Part shown: positions 16,580 through 25,463 of the stretch, one piece after another
Position numbering within the stretch: position 1 is the first letter of the stretch
Layout: every line of letters starts with the position of its first letter
From: an uncultured Bacteroides sp.
Lineage (GTDB): Bacteria; Bacteroidota; Bacteroidia; Bacteroidales; Bacteroidaceae
NCBI GenBank assembly: GCA_900553185.1
Contig: USCT01000017.1
Location: 1 to 37,110, forward strand
DNA: 37,110 bases
Reading direction: 5' to 3'
Position numbers and translations under genes: made by a program
The notes under the pieces: generated by a model
Databases searched by the model: none
The model's input: the letters and a program-made list of their open reading frames with translations, nothing else
What the model was told of the DNA's origin: nothing

Positions 16580-19222
16580 TTAGAATTCTTGTCCGATGAT
16601 GAAGTGGAACTGACTTCCGCTATACTGCATGGATCCGTTGATCTTGTCGAAACCGTATGCCCAGTCGATACCCATCATACCGATCATCGGCAGGAAGATA
16701 CGTACACCTACACCGGCCGAACGTTTCAGCTTGAACGGATTGAAATCGGATACATTGTTCCAGGCGTTACCTGCTTCTACGAAGCCCAGTGCATAGATAC
16801 TGGTAGAGTTTTCCAGCATCAGCGGGTAACGGAGCTCGGCACCCAGACGTACGTATGCATAACCTTCACTTCCGTACGGAGTCAGTGAACCGTTTTCATA
16901 ACCACGGAGGGCGATGGTTTCGGATGCATAGTTGTAGCTATATCCGGTCATACCGTCACCACCCACGTAGAAGGTTTCGAACGGTGAACGTTTGTATTTA
17001 TTGAAGTGTCCCAGTAAGCCGAATTCTGTACGGGTCATAAGTACCGGGCATTTCTGAATATCCATCAAAGCGGTATATGTCTTTGCTTTGAATTTCCACT
17101 TGTGGTATTCAATCCAGCGGTACATGCTGGCTGCTTCATCATAATTGTCTTTGCCGTACGTAGAATAATCTTTCTTGCTGAAGAGTGAATACGGCGGTGT
17201 AATCTGCAAGGAAGCCGTAAATTCAGAACCTTGACGCGGGAAAATCGGGTTGTCGGTAGAGTTACGTGACAATGTCAGGTTCAGGCTCAGGTTATTGCAG
17301 TTACCCGTGTTCATGTACTGACCGTTGTTCAGCTTGATGTACAGGTAGCTCCAGTCTTTTAGGATAAACCGTTGGTATGACAGTTCAGCCATCAGCGTAA
17401 AGTAGTCATCCGGCCACTTCAGTCGTTTACCCCATCCTACAGACACACCAAACATCTTGATTGATTTGTCCGGGTCGTAAAACGATTCGTAATTGTCATA
17501 ATAATTATTGTAATAATTGCCGTAGTAATTATTATACAATGAGTTATAATAATTGTTCAGGAAAGCCGAGTTGTAGTACTGGCTGCTGACGTCTGTCTGG
17601 ACCGAATAGAAGGCCGAAACCGAGAATGAATTCGGTCGTTTGCCGCCGAACCACGGATCCAGGAATGAAATGCTGTATGACTGGTAGTAACTACCGTTTG
17701 TCTGGCCGCTGATGGTCAGTGTCTGTCCGTCACCCTGTGGCAGGAATCCACGGAAATTATCGTTCTTACGGAACAGGTTGGCAAAAGAGAAGTTGGTAAA
17801 CTTCAGACTCAGTTTACCGATGACACCTGTCTGTCCCCAACCGGCAGAGAATTCTACCTGGTCGTTGGCTTTGGATTCCAGTCCCCAGTTTATATCTACA
17901 GTTCCGTCCTGTACGTTCGGCTGTACCTGTGGATCTATGTTTTCAGGATTGAAGTGTCCCATTTGGGCTATTTCACGGTACGAACGTTCCAACGCATCTT
18001 TACTGAACAGGTCACCCGGTCGGGTACGCAGCTCGCGTCGTACCACGTTTTCATACAGACGGTCGTTACCGTTGATACGTACGTGACTGATAGTTGCCTG
18101 CGGACCTTCTGTGATACGCATTTCCAGGTCGATGGAGTCACCGTCAATGTTTACTTCTACCGGATCGAGGTGATAGAATACATAGCCTCGGTTGTAGTAG
18201 TTGTTACCGATGGCGTCTTCATCGTTCGAGATACGGTCGTTCAGCAATTTCTGGTTGTAGACATCTCCTTTCTTCATCCGGAGCTGTTCGTTCAGCAGGT
18301 CGGAAGGATAGACCGTATTTCCTACCCATGTAATGTCGCGGAGGTAATACTTCTGTCCTTCGTAGATTTTCATGTATACGTCTACTGTTTTATCATCGTA
18401 TGCAGAGACACTGTCGGTCACGATCTGCGCGTCACGGTAACCGAGTTCGTTGTATTTGTCGATGATTTTTTGTTTGTCTTCTTCGTATTTTTCCTGAATG
18501 AACTTTTTGGTACGGAACAGGTTGATGAGTTTACCTTTTTCGTTGGTTTTTTTCATGACCCGTTTCAGCTTCTTGTCGCTCAGGACTGTGTTTCCGTCAA
18601 TTTGGATCAGGTGTACTTTTACTTTTTCTTTCTTGTCGATGTACACGTCTACATAAACCTGTTCCTTATTGGCCGGATCTTCGCGTTCTACAATGTTGAC
18701 TTCGGTGTTCTTGAAACCTTTTTCACTGAAATGTTTCTTGATCAGAATCTTGGCGCGGTCAATCAGGTTCGGAGTGATCTGGCTACCTTTTACCAGTCCC
18801 AGTTTTGCTTGCAGATCTTCTCTTTCGCTTTTCTTTACGCCATGATATACGATGTCGGTGATACGAGGCCGTTGTGTCAATGAAATTTTCAGATAGATTT
18901 TATTGCCTACGATTTTTTCGGCTGTCACTCGTACTGAAGAAAACAATCCATGCCGCCAGTATCGCTTTACGGCCGATGTGATGTCATCGCCCGGCACGGT
19001 AATGGTTTGTCCGACGGCCAGACCGGAGATACCGATCAGCACATAGTCTTCATAGTTCTTAACTCCTTCTACCTTGATATCGGCTATTTCGTATTTCTTG
19101 GGAGTGCCGTTATAAAGGATAGTCGGATTGTAAATCGTATCATTTACTTCCTGTGCGGAAATCTCGGCAGGTAGTAATGAGCAAGCAAGCGTAAACAAGC
19201 TTATAGGAAAAAGATATCGCAT
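16580..19222 (-). CDS. bamA: outer-membrane protein assembly factor BamA
   Basis: An 880-aa core of the beta-barrel assembly machine. A signal peptide (to about residue 23) precedes a run of POTRA domains to about 450 (KIEGVKNYEDYVLIGISG-type starts, QIDGNTVLSDKKLKRV, ITWVGNTVYPSDLL, VRINGNDRLYENVVRREL). A 16-strand barrel follows, ending in the outer-membrane signature FHFIIGQEF with terminal Phe. A region at residues about 548-582 is almost pure Asn/Tyr and probably forms a surface loop. It follows uppS by 9 nt. Confidence 0.95.
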   Translation of the reverse strand: MRYLFPISLFTLACSLLPAEISAQEVNDTIYNPTILYNGTPKKYEIADIKVEGVKNYEDYVLIGISGLAVGQTITVPGDDITSAVKRYWRHGLFSSVRVTAEKIVGNKIYLKISLTQRPRITDIVYHGVKKSEREDLQAKLGLVKGSQITPNLIDRAKILIKKHFSEKGFKNTEVNIVEREDPANKEQVYVDVYIDKKEKVKVHLIQIDGNTVLSDKKLKRVMKKTNEKGKLINLFRTKKFIQEKYEEDKQKIIDKYNELGYRDAQIVTDSVSAYDDKTVDVYMKIYEGQKYYLRDITWVGNTVYPSDLLNEQLRMKKGDVYNQKLLNDRISNDEDAIGNNYYNRGYVFYHLDPVEVNIDGDSIDLEMRITEGPQATISHVRINGNDRLYENVVRRELRTRPGDLFSKDALERSYREIAQMGHFNPENIDPQVQPNVQDGTVDINWGLESKANDQVEFSAGWGQTGVIGKLSLKFTNFSFANLFRKNDNFRGFLPQGDGQTLTISGQTNGSYYQSYSISFLDPWFGGKRPNSFSVSAFYSVQTDVSSQYYNSAFLNNYYNSLYNNYYGNYYNNYYDNYESFYDPDKSIKMFGVSVGWGKRLKWPDDYFTLMAELSYQRFILKDWSYLYIKLNNGQYMNTGNCNNLSLNLTLSRNSTDNPIFPRQGSEFTASLQITPPYSLFSKKDYSTYGKDNYDEAASMYRWIEYHKWKFKAKTYTALMDIQKCPVLMTRTEFGLLGHFNKYKRSPFETFYVGGDGMTGYSYNYASETIALRGYENGSLTPYGSEGYAYVRLGAELRYPLMLENSTSIYALGFVEAGNAWNNVSDFNPFKLKRSAGVGVRIFLPMIGMMGIDWAYGFDKINGSMQYSGSQFHFIIGQEF

Positions 19223-19231
19223 GTTTCTGGG

Positions 19232-19963
19232 TTATATTTGTTCACTGGTTTTGCCAAATCGGCGTTCTCGTTGTTGATAGTCATAAATAGCTTTATACAA
19301 GTCTTCCGCTCCAAAATCGGGCCAGAATGTATCGCAGAAGTAAAGCTCGGAGTAAGCACATTGCCAGAGCAGGTAGTTGCTTAGTCTGATTTCTCCTCCG
19401 GTACGGATCAATAAATCCGGGTCTGGCATATACGAAGTGGCTAGGTGGCGGTCGATGGTATGGGCGTCGATGGTATCCGGGTCCAGTTTGTGTGCAACCG
19501 CTTCTTTGGCTATTTGTTTCACGGCTTCGGTCAGCTCCCACTTGGATGAGTAGCTCAGGGCCAGTGTCAGACACATTCCTGTGTTTTTCGAGGTCCGTTC
19601 GATGCATTTTTCCAGGCGTTCCCGTACGTTGGCCGGTAGTTTGGCTGTATCGCCGATTACGCGGAAACTAATGTTGTTTTTCATGAAGGTTTCTTCTTCG
19701 ATGGAGTCCATGAGCAAACTCATCAGTGCCGCTATTTCATCTGCAGGCCGGTTCCAGTTTTCGGTAGAAAAGGTGTAGAGTGTAAGATATTTCACTCCTA
19801 TCCGGGCGGATGTTTCGGCAATGGTATGTACCGTTTCTGCTCCAGCCTGGTGCCCGAAAGAACGTACCTGGCCTCGTTGTTTGGCCCAACGACCGTTTCC
19901 ATCCATGATGATGGCTATGTGGGCTGGAATCCTGTTCTTATCTAGCTGTTCGAAATATTGCAT
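19232..19963 (-). CDS. uppS: isoprenyl transferase (undecaprenyl diphosphate synthase)
   Basis: Condenses isopentenyl diphosphate units on farnesyl diphosphate to make the C55 lipid carrier for peptidoglycan and glycans. 243 aa from ATG 19963; an upstream TTG (19972) is possible but less likely. The catalytic Asp is in IIMDGNGRWAKQRG. FSTENWNRP, DLLIRTGGEIRLSNYLLWQ and AYSELYF are all present. It lies 9 nt upstream of bamA and 16-24 nt after the DUF6242-type lipoprotein gene. Confidence 0.95.
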   Translation of the reverse strand: MQYFEQLDKNRIPAHIAIIMDGNGRWAKQRGQVRSFGHQAGAETVHTIAETSARIGVKYLTLYTFSTENWNRPADEIAALMSLLMDSIEEETFMKNNISFRVIGDTAKLPANVRERLEKCIERTSKNTGMCLTLALSYSSKWELTEAVKQIAKEAVAHKLDPDTIDAHTIDRHLATSYMPDPDLLIRTGGEIRLSNYLLWQCAYSELYFCDTFWPDFGAEDLYKAIYDYQQRERRFGKTSEQI

Positions 19964-19987
19964 AGGCTTCAAATCTCTTTTAAGGGA

Positions 19988-21421
19988 TTACCATTTTGAT
20001 GCGAATCCCAGTCGGTTGATTCGTCCGCGGCATAGGGATCCGTCTTCCCAGATTATCCAGATAAAGTTGTCCTGGTCTACGGTACATGAGTAGGTTCCTT
20101 CACCAGCTGTATAATATTGTGCAAAAGGTTTCAGGTTCGGGTTATTGTCTGAAATCTTTTGTGGGAAGATTACGTTGTTGGTCTCTTTTGTCCATGAAAG
20201 TCCGTTATCAATTGAACAATACAGTGCTTCAAACGGCTTGATGGAGCCCGATTTGTTTTTCCCGCCGAAGGCGAAAAGCTTTTCATCGTAATAAATCATG
20301 GAAATGTTTTCCAGATTCGGACAGATAACCGGTGAATTGGGCGTATAGATGTTCCATTCGTTTTCGGTAGAAAGCCGGTTGCCTACCAGAGCTGTGGTAT
20401 CAGCCTCGGCTGTGCCGGAATTGTTGGCTAGTATCACCTGTCGTTTGATACTTGTATTATAAGTGGTAGGATATGTGGCTGCAGAGATTCGGTTTCCTGC
20501 CATTGTTTTCAGTGCGCCGGTTTTGGTGTCGGCATTCCATTGAAGGTCGGTTGTCAGGTATCCACATTCCTGCTGGTCATTGAGCGCGTAGAGGACATCG
20601 CCGCCTACAATCAGCTGGCTCAGCGGTGTAGCGGTTGTTGCTGCCGAGCAGGTATTGTCTGACGGATCCAGGCGGTACAGTTGCTTTTCTGCTATGAAAT
20701 AAACGGCTCCCTGCCAGCTTGTGGCCGAATAACTGTCTATACCGGTTATGTCTGTCGGAAGTATCTTCCAGCTTGTTGATGCTCCTCCGTTTACAGACGT
20801 CCATTGGATAACAGCCTGTCCTTCGGTGTCTTGTCCGAACACGTAAATGCGTCCTGCGGCGTATACGGCTTTCTGATGCTGTAATTTCATTCCCTGCTCG
20901 AATGCGTTTTCCATCCGGCTCCATTGCAGGGAGTCGGGAACTTGCTTGTGTACGTTTACTTTTACCTGATATGATTTTCCCATGACTCCGCTATAGGCCA
21001 TGACCTTGAAGATGACCGGTTGGCTGAAGTCGATGGAATCTGTACTGGTCCACAATGTATCTTTCACATCGCCGGATCCGTTGGATTTTTCATAGAGGAT
21101 GTAGTTGCTGTCGGCTGTAATGCTTGCCAGTACCTTGGTGACATCGGTACCTACCGGCAGAGAGTCTTTGTTTTCGATGGTCCGGTTCAGCTGGTCGATG
21201 GTAAAAGGATATTTGCTACAGTTGATTGTATCTGTGAAAACACTGTCGCTGCCATCTTGGGCAAGCCCTGTTTTTTCGATGTGCAGCGTACCCAGTGAAA
21301 AGCCTGTAATACTGGTGTTTGAACTGTAAGTAATCTCTTCAACGTCGTTGTTGAGGCAAGAGGTTAAGGCCAACACGGTACTGCATAGGCCCACGATCAG
21401 TGGCAAAAACTTTATTTTCAT
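19988..21421 (-). CDS. DUF6242-type lipoprotein with a kelch/propeller-like domain
   Basis: A 477-aa predicted lipoprotein (signal to LALTSC at about residue 22). An N-terminal beta domain (residues 25-155) precedes a repeated-strand region (from about 175). There Trp, Gly and 'YVFGQ', 'VYFIAEKQLYRLD', 'LFAFGGKNKSG', 'FIWIIWEDGSLCRGRINR' recur at propeller-like spacing. I recall this as the DUF6242 protein that precedes uppS in Bacteroidales, but cannot run the search. It heads the uppS-bamA-skp transcript, which hints at envelope assembly. Function unknown. Confidence 0.7.
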   Translation of the reverse strand: MKIKFLPLIVGLCSTVLALTSCLNNDVEEITYSSNTSITGFSLGTLHIEKTGLAQDGSDSVFTDTINCSKYPFTIDQLNRTIENKDSLPVGTDVTKVLASITADSNYILYEKSNGSGDVKDTLWTSTDSIDFSQPVIFKVMAYSGVMGKSYQVKVNVHKQVPDSLQWSRMENAFEQGMKLQHQKAVYAAGRIYVFGQDTEGQAVIQWTSVNGGASTSWKILPTDITGIDSYSATSWQGAVYFIAEKQLYRLDPSDNTCSAATTATPLSQLIVGGDVLYALNDQQECGYLTTDLQWNADTKTGALKTMAGNRISAATYPTTYNTSIKRQVILANNSGTAEADTTALVGNRLSTENEWNIYTPNSPVICPNLENISMIYYDEKLFAFGGKNKSGSIKPFEALYCSIDNGLSWTKETNNVIFPQKISDNNPNLKPFAQYYTAGEGTYSCTVDQDNFIWIIWEDGSLCRGRINRLGFASKW

Positions 21422-21450
21422 TTGTAAATGAGTTCTTTTGTTACAAGTTG

Positions 21451-21458
21451 CAAAAGTA
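21451..21458 (-). promoter_or_regulatory. -7 box heading the DUF6242-uppS-bamA transcript
   Basis: TACTTTTG on the minus strand lies 29 nt before the ATG at 21421. No clear -33 element. Confidence 0.5.
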
Positions 21459-21555
21459 GAAAGTTTTTTTGCGATTCTCCACTTTTATTCCAAGTTTTAT
21501 ATAAAATTATGGATAAACGGGACTTTTTTATCGGTGAATCCGTTCATTTTAAGTG

Positions 21556-22590
21556 CTATTTGCAATAATGGGTTACGCAAATTCCGTCGCGAACCTCATA
21601 ATCGCACGAATAGCCGTTTTTTATGACTGGGGCAGCTATTCCCTGTCCGAGTATCTGAACGGAATGTTCTACGTAGATTTCATCCCATAAATCTTCGTCC
21701 AGAAACGATTGGAGCAACCTGCTTCCTCCTTCTACCAGCAGGCTTTGGATTTTCCGTTCGGCCAGTGTTGTCATGATCTGTGGCAGGATATCTTGTGAGA
21801 AATCCAGTACGGTATATGTTACGTTCGGCTTGTCTGGTGTTTCCCGGGCAGTAAAAACCAGGGTAGGAACACTTCCATCGAACAGATGCAGGTCGGAAGG
21901 CAGAGAGAGGTCTTTATCGATAACCAGTCGCAACGGATTCTTGCCGTACCAGTTGCGTACGGTCAGCGACGGGTTGTCCAGTAAGGCCGTACGCCGTCCT
22001 ACCAGAATGGCCTGATGTTCAGCGCGCTGCTTGTGTACGTACATGGAGGTTATGGGAGTTGACAGAACAACCGGTTTCCCGGAGGTACGCTCTACGTCGA
22101 TGAATCCGTCGGCCGATTGGGCCCATTTGAGGGTAACGAAAGGACGTTTCTTGATATTCAGTGTTACGAAACGTTTGATCAGTTGTTTGCATTCTTCCTC
22201 CAGTACCCCGACTTTTACGTCGATGCCGGCTTCTTTCAGTTTCCGGATTCCTCGTCCGGCCACCAGTGGGAAGGGATCGGTACATCCTACTACTACCCGT
22301 GGAATACCTTTCCGGATAATCAGATCGGCGCACGGAGGGGTTTTCCCATAATGGGAGCATGGTTCCAGGCTTACGTAAATGGTAGAATCTTTCAGCAAGC
22401 TTTCGTCTTTTACGGAACGGATGGCGTTTACCTCGGCATGTCCTTCGCCACAACGGGCATGGTACCCTTCGCCGATGATGCGGTCCTGATATACGATGAC
22501 AGCTCCTACCATGGGGTTGGGAGCCGCATTGCAGAGTCCGTTGCGTGCCAGCTGGATACAGCGGCGGATATATTTCTCATCTTTTGTCAT
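21556..22590 (-). CDS. ribD: bifunctional riboflavin deaminase/reductase
   Basis: Deaminates and then reduces the pyrimidine intermediate of riboflavin synthesis. 344 aa. The N-terminal deaminase has the zinc site HAE (51-53) with Cys78 and Cys87 in PCSHYGKTPPC. The C-terminal RibD-type reductase starts with RPFVTLKWAQSADGFI and includes the LLVEGGSRLLQSFL motif near the end. No other rib genes are next to it. Divergent from prmC with only 31 bp between starts. Confidence 0.95.
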   Translation of the reverse strand: MTKDEKYIRRCIQLARNGLCNAAPNPMVGAVIVYQDRIIGEGYHARCGEGHAEVNAIRSVKDESLLKDSTIYVSLEPCSHYGKTPPCADLIIRKGIPRVVVGCTDPFPLVAGRGIRKLKEAGIDVKVGVLEEECKQLIKRFVTLNIKKRPFVTLKWAQSADGFIDVERTSGKPVVLSTPITSMYVHKQRAEHQAILVGRRTALLDNPSLTVRNWYGKNPLRLVIDKDLSLPSDLHLFDGSVPTLVFTARETPDKPNVTYTVLDFSQDILPQIMTTLAERKIQSLLVEGGSRLLQSFLDEDLWDEIYVEHSVQILGQGIAAPVIKNGYSCDYEVRDGICVTHYCK

Positions 22591-22615
22591 ATCTGATAGT
22601 TTTTTCGTACTTTTG
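22584..22615 (+). promoter_or_regulatory. promoter of the prmC-recX-comF operon
   Basis: TTG (22584-22586), 21 nt, TACTTTTG (22608-22615). The -33 element overlaps the divergent ribD start, and only 6 bp separate the -7 box from the prmC ATG. Confidence 0.75.
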
Positions 22616-22621
22616 CCTATT

Positions 22622-23464
22622 ATGCATCCTTTATATGATTATATTAAACAGTCATTGACCGGATATTATCCTGTCGGTGAGGCTGCTGCAATGGGCAAAT
22701 GGATTCTGACAGATGTTTTCCATTTGTCTGCGGTAGAGTTATATGCAGGCAAAGATATAAATTTTTCAACAGAAAGCCGGGTAATGCTGGAGGATATTCT
22801 GAACAGGCTGAGGCATTATGAACCGCTCCAATATATATTGGGGGAAGCTTCTTTCTGCGGATTGTCGCTGAAGGTAAATGAGGCCGTACTGATTCCCCGT
22901 CCCGAGACGGAAGAACTGGTGGCATGGATGGAGGCTGATTATGCGGACAAATCCGGGATGACCGTACTCGATGTGGGTACCGGAAGCGGTTGTATTCCCA
23001 TTGCACTGGCTTGCAGGCTGAAGCAGCCTCATGTTCATGCCTGGGACGTATCGGAAGCGGCGTTACAGGTAGCTACCGAGAATGCGGAACGTCACGGTGT
23101 GAACATAACGTTCCGGCAGATTGATGTGCTTCGGTCCGGATGTCCTGTCTTTCCGGTAGACATTCTGGTCAGTAATCCTCCTTATATTGCCGAAAAGGAA
23201 CGAAGTAATATGGAAAGGAATGTACTTGACTGGGAGCCGGAGATCGCACTTTTTGTTCCTGATGATGATCCTTTGCTGTTCTACCGGCGGATAGCGGAAC
23301 TGGGCTGGCAGATGCTGGTGCCATCGGGCGCTCTTTATTATGAAATAAATCAGGCTTATGGGGGAGAAACCGCAGAACTGTTGCGTTCTATAGGATATAT
23401 CGATGTAGAACTCCGGAAAGACCTTTCGGGGAATGACCGGATGATTAAAGCAGTAAGACCATGA
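22622..23464 (+). CDS. prmC: peptide chain release factor glutamine methyltransferase
   Basis: Methylates the GGQ glutamine of release factors RF1 and RF2, which raises termination efficiency. 280 aa from ATG 22622 (MHPLYDYIKQSL); longer in-frame starts would fall inside ribD. The N-terminal helical domain includes LQYILGEASFCGLSL. The SAM site is DVGTGSGCIPIALA, and the catalytic NPPY motif is in SNPPYIAEKE. It overlaps recX by 4 nt (ATGA), indicating coupled translation. Confidence 0.95.
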   Translation: MHPLYDYIKQSLTGYYPVGEAAAMGKWILTDVFHLSAVELYAGKDINFSTESRVMLEDILNRLRHYEPLQYILGEASFCGLSLKVNEAVLIPRPETEELVAWMEADYADKSGMTVLDVGTGSGCIPIALACRLKQPHVHAWDVSEAALQVATENAERHGVNITFRQIDVLRSGCPVFPVDILVSNPPYIAEKERSNMERNVLDWEPEIALFVPDDDPLLFYRRIAELGWQMLVPSGALYYEINQAYGGETAELLRSIGYIDVELRKDLSGNDRMIKAVRP

Positions 23465-23940
23465 ATCAGGATGAAGAAAAGAAATTGAAAAGTAAGGCAG
23501 AAGCCTACTGCTCGGCGGCTGAGCGTTGTCCGTCGGATGTCATGGAGAAGCTACGCAAATGGGGCGCTTCGGAAGAGATGATTCCCGTCATTGTAGCTCA
23601 TCTGGAGAAAGAACGTTACCTGGATGCCGGTCGTTTTTGCCGTTTTTTTGTGCGTGACAAGTATCGGTTCAATCAGTGGGGAAGGTTGAAGATTGTTCAG
23701 GCACTTCGGATGAAACAGCTGGATTCCGCCCATATTCAAGAGGGGTTGGAAGAGATAGACGATCAGGAATATTTTCAGATATTAGGCCGTTTGCTGAAGC
23801 AGAAAGCACGTGGCGTGAAAGCCGCTTCTGCATACGAGCGGAATGTCAAGCTGATGCGTTTTGCTGCCGGACGCGGCTTTACGATGGATGAGATACAGCG
23901 GGTGGTAAAGCAAGTGGATACTGATGAACCTGTGGACTGA
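23461..23940 (+). CDS. recX: regulatory protein RecX
   Basis: A 159-aa all-helical protein of three-helix repeats. In studied bacteria it modulates RecA filaments. The family pattern is visible as ERYLDAGRFCRFFVRDKYRFNQWGRLKIVQALR and the third-repeat EYFQILGRLLKQKA. It overlaps prmC by 4 nt and comF by 17 nt, and recA is not nearby. Assignment rests on pattern and length. Confidence 0.87.
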   Translation: MNQDEEKKLKSKAEAYCSAAERCPSDVMEKLRKWGASEEMIPVIVAHLEKERYLDAGRFCRFFVRDKYRFNQWGRLKIVQALRMKQLDSAHIQEGLEEIDDQEYFQILGRLLKQKARGVKAASAYERNVKLMRFAAGRGFTMDEIQRVVKQVDTDEPVD

Positions 23941-24616
23941 CTTGAAGGATTTCTTCTTTCCACGGGTCTGCCTGGGGTGCGGAAGGAAATTGCTGGTTCA
24001 TGAGTCGGTCGTATGCCTTTCCTGTTTGTCTGAATTGCCTTTTACCCGTCTGGGTAATACGCCTGGCAATGAAATGGAACGTAATTTCTGGGGAAAGTTT
24101 CCGATAGAACGCGCTTCTTCCTTATTTTATTATACTAAGGGCGGAGTTGTGGCTGCTATTTTACACGGCATGAAGTATCATGGCCGACGGGAAGTCTGTC
24201 GTCGGATGGGTAACTGGCTGGCTGCCGAACTGGTGGCGACCGGTTTTTTTGAAGATATTGATTTCCTGCTTCCGGTTCCCTTGCATGTCCGGCGTCTGCG
24301 TCAGCGCGGATACAACCAGAGCCGGTTGCTGGCAGAGGGTATTGCAGAGAAAACAGGAATCACGATATGTACGGACGTGTTGTTCCGTACCCATAATAAC
24401 CGGACGCAGACCCACAAGTCCGGCTATGAACGCTGGCAGAATACTGAAAATCTGTTCGCTGTTGTCCCGGAGACTTCTTCGTTGCTGATGCACAGGCATG
24501 TTCTGCTGGTAGATGATGTACTTACTACGGGAGCTACATTGACAGCCTGTGCCGATGCCCTGGCCGGGATAACCGGTATACAGATCAGTGTATTGACACT
24601 GGCTTGGGCCAGATAA
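23924..24616 (+). CDS. comF: ComF-family phosphoribosyltransferase-like protein
   Basis: A 230-aa ComF-like protein with an N-terminal four-cysteine zinc knuckle (Cys16, 19, 31, 34). The type I phosphoribosyltransferase fold follows, with the PRPP loop LLVDDVLTTGAT near residues 194-205 and the family stretch LHVRRLRQRGYNQSRLLAEG. Relatives are needed for DNA uptake in competent bacteria, but the biochemical role is unsettled. The start lies inside recX (17-nt overlap). Confidence 0.9.
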   Translation: MNLWTDLKDFFFPRVCLGCGRKLLVHESVVCLSCLSELPFTRLGNTPGNEMERNFWGKFPIERASSLFYYTKGGVVAAILHGMKYHGRREVCRRMGNWLAAELVATGFFEDIDFLLPVPLHVRRLRQRGYNQSRLLAEGIAEKTGITICTDVLFRTHNNRTQTHKSGYERWQNTENLFAVVPETSSLLMHRHVLLVDDVLTTGATLTACADALAGITGIQISVLTLAWAR

Positions 24617-24637
24617 GGCCTTATTCTGTTGTGTTTT

Positions 24638-24690
24638 TAGAAAATTAATGCACGTAAATTTTCTAAATTTGATGTATTTCCATAATTTTG
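24638..24690 (+). promoter_or_regulatory. hairpin and -7 box in front of pyrE
   Basis: A 9-bp inverted repeat TAGAAAATT/AATTTTCTA (24638-24646/24657-24665) may terminate the comF transcript. TAATTTTG (24683-24690) is a TAnnTTTG match 31 nt before the pyrE ATG, but no well-spaced TTG is seen. Confidence 0.5.
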
Positions 24691-24720
24691 CAAAAACGTT
24701 TATCAGATATTAGTTAAGTT

Positions 24721-25356
24721 ATGAAAGCTTTGGAAAGATTATTTGCAGAAAAATTGCTGAAAGTAAAGGCAGTTAAGATTCAGCCGGCCAATCCGTTTAC
24801 ATGGGCGTCAGGTTGGAAGTCTCCGATTTATTGCGATAACCGCAAGACATTGTCTTATCCTGCGCTTCGCAATTTCGTGAAGCTGGAAATTTGTCGTACC
24901 ATTCTTGAGAAATTCAGCGATGCCGATGCTATTGCGGGTGTTGCAACGGGAGCCATCGCTCAGGGTGCTTTGGTAGCTGAAGAGCTGAATTTGCCGTTCG
25001 TATACGTTCGTTCCAGTCCGAAGGATCATGGATTGGAAAATCTGATTGAAGGTGAACTTCGTCCGGGTATGAAGGTCGTGGTGGTAGAAGATCTGATTTC
25101 AACCGGCGGAAGCAGTCTGAAGGCTGTTGAGGCTATCCGTCGTGACGGTTGTGAAGTAATCGGTATGGTCGCTTCATTCACATACGGCTTTGATGTATCT
25201 GTCGAAGCTTTCAAGAATGCCAAGGTAGAACTGGTTACTTTGACCAATTACAATGCCGTACTGGAGGCTGCATTGAAGACCGAATACATTGACGAAGAAG
25301 ATATTCCGGTGCTGCAGGCCTGGAGACAGGATCCGGCTCACTGGACAGGAAAATAA
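24721..25356 (+). CDS. pyrE: orotate phosphoribosyltransferase
   Basis: Joins orotate to PRPP to form orotidine 5'-monophosphate in pyrimidine synthesis. 211 aa. The N-terminal substrate loop FTWASGWKSPIYCDNRK, the AGVATGAIAQGALVAEEL block, and the PRPP motif VVVEDLISTGGSS (about 120-132) are diagnostic. It has its own likely promoter and is followed by a long terminator hairpin. Confidence 0.95.
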   Translation: MKALERLFAEKLLKVKAVKIQPANPFTWASGWKSPIYCDNRKTLSYPALRNFVKLEICRTILEKFSDADAIAGVATGAIAQGALVAEELNLPFVYVRSSPKDHGLENLIEGELRPGMKVVVVEDLISTGGSSLKAVEAIRRDGCEVIGMVASFTYGFDVSVEAFKNAKVELVTLTNYNAVLEAALKTEYIDEEDIPVLQAWRQDPAHWTGK

Positions 25357-25384
25357 TGATAATTTATTAAATCGATAACTAGCC

Positions 25385-25463
25385 GGACACGGATCGCACG
25401 GATTCACGGTTTCTTTCGGGAAACGTGGTTCGGTGTAGTTCGTGTCCTCTTTTTTATTCTTTT
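25385..25463 (+). terminator. long terminator hairpin abutting the next start codon
   Basis: GGACACG (25385-25391) pairs with CGTGTCC (25441-25447), enclosing further short stems (CACG-TTTC with GAAACGTG). The T-rich tail TCTTTTTTATTCTTTT runs directly into the ATG at 25464. Confidence 0.78.

Noticed and set aside
17954..18883. 309-codon frame opposite bamA, and similar long antisense frames (11233-11886 opposite pyk, 26518-27132 opposite argH)
   Set aside because: Composition mirrors the codon pattern of the strong gene on the other strand, and there are no domains, promoter or start context.
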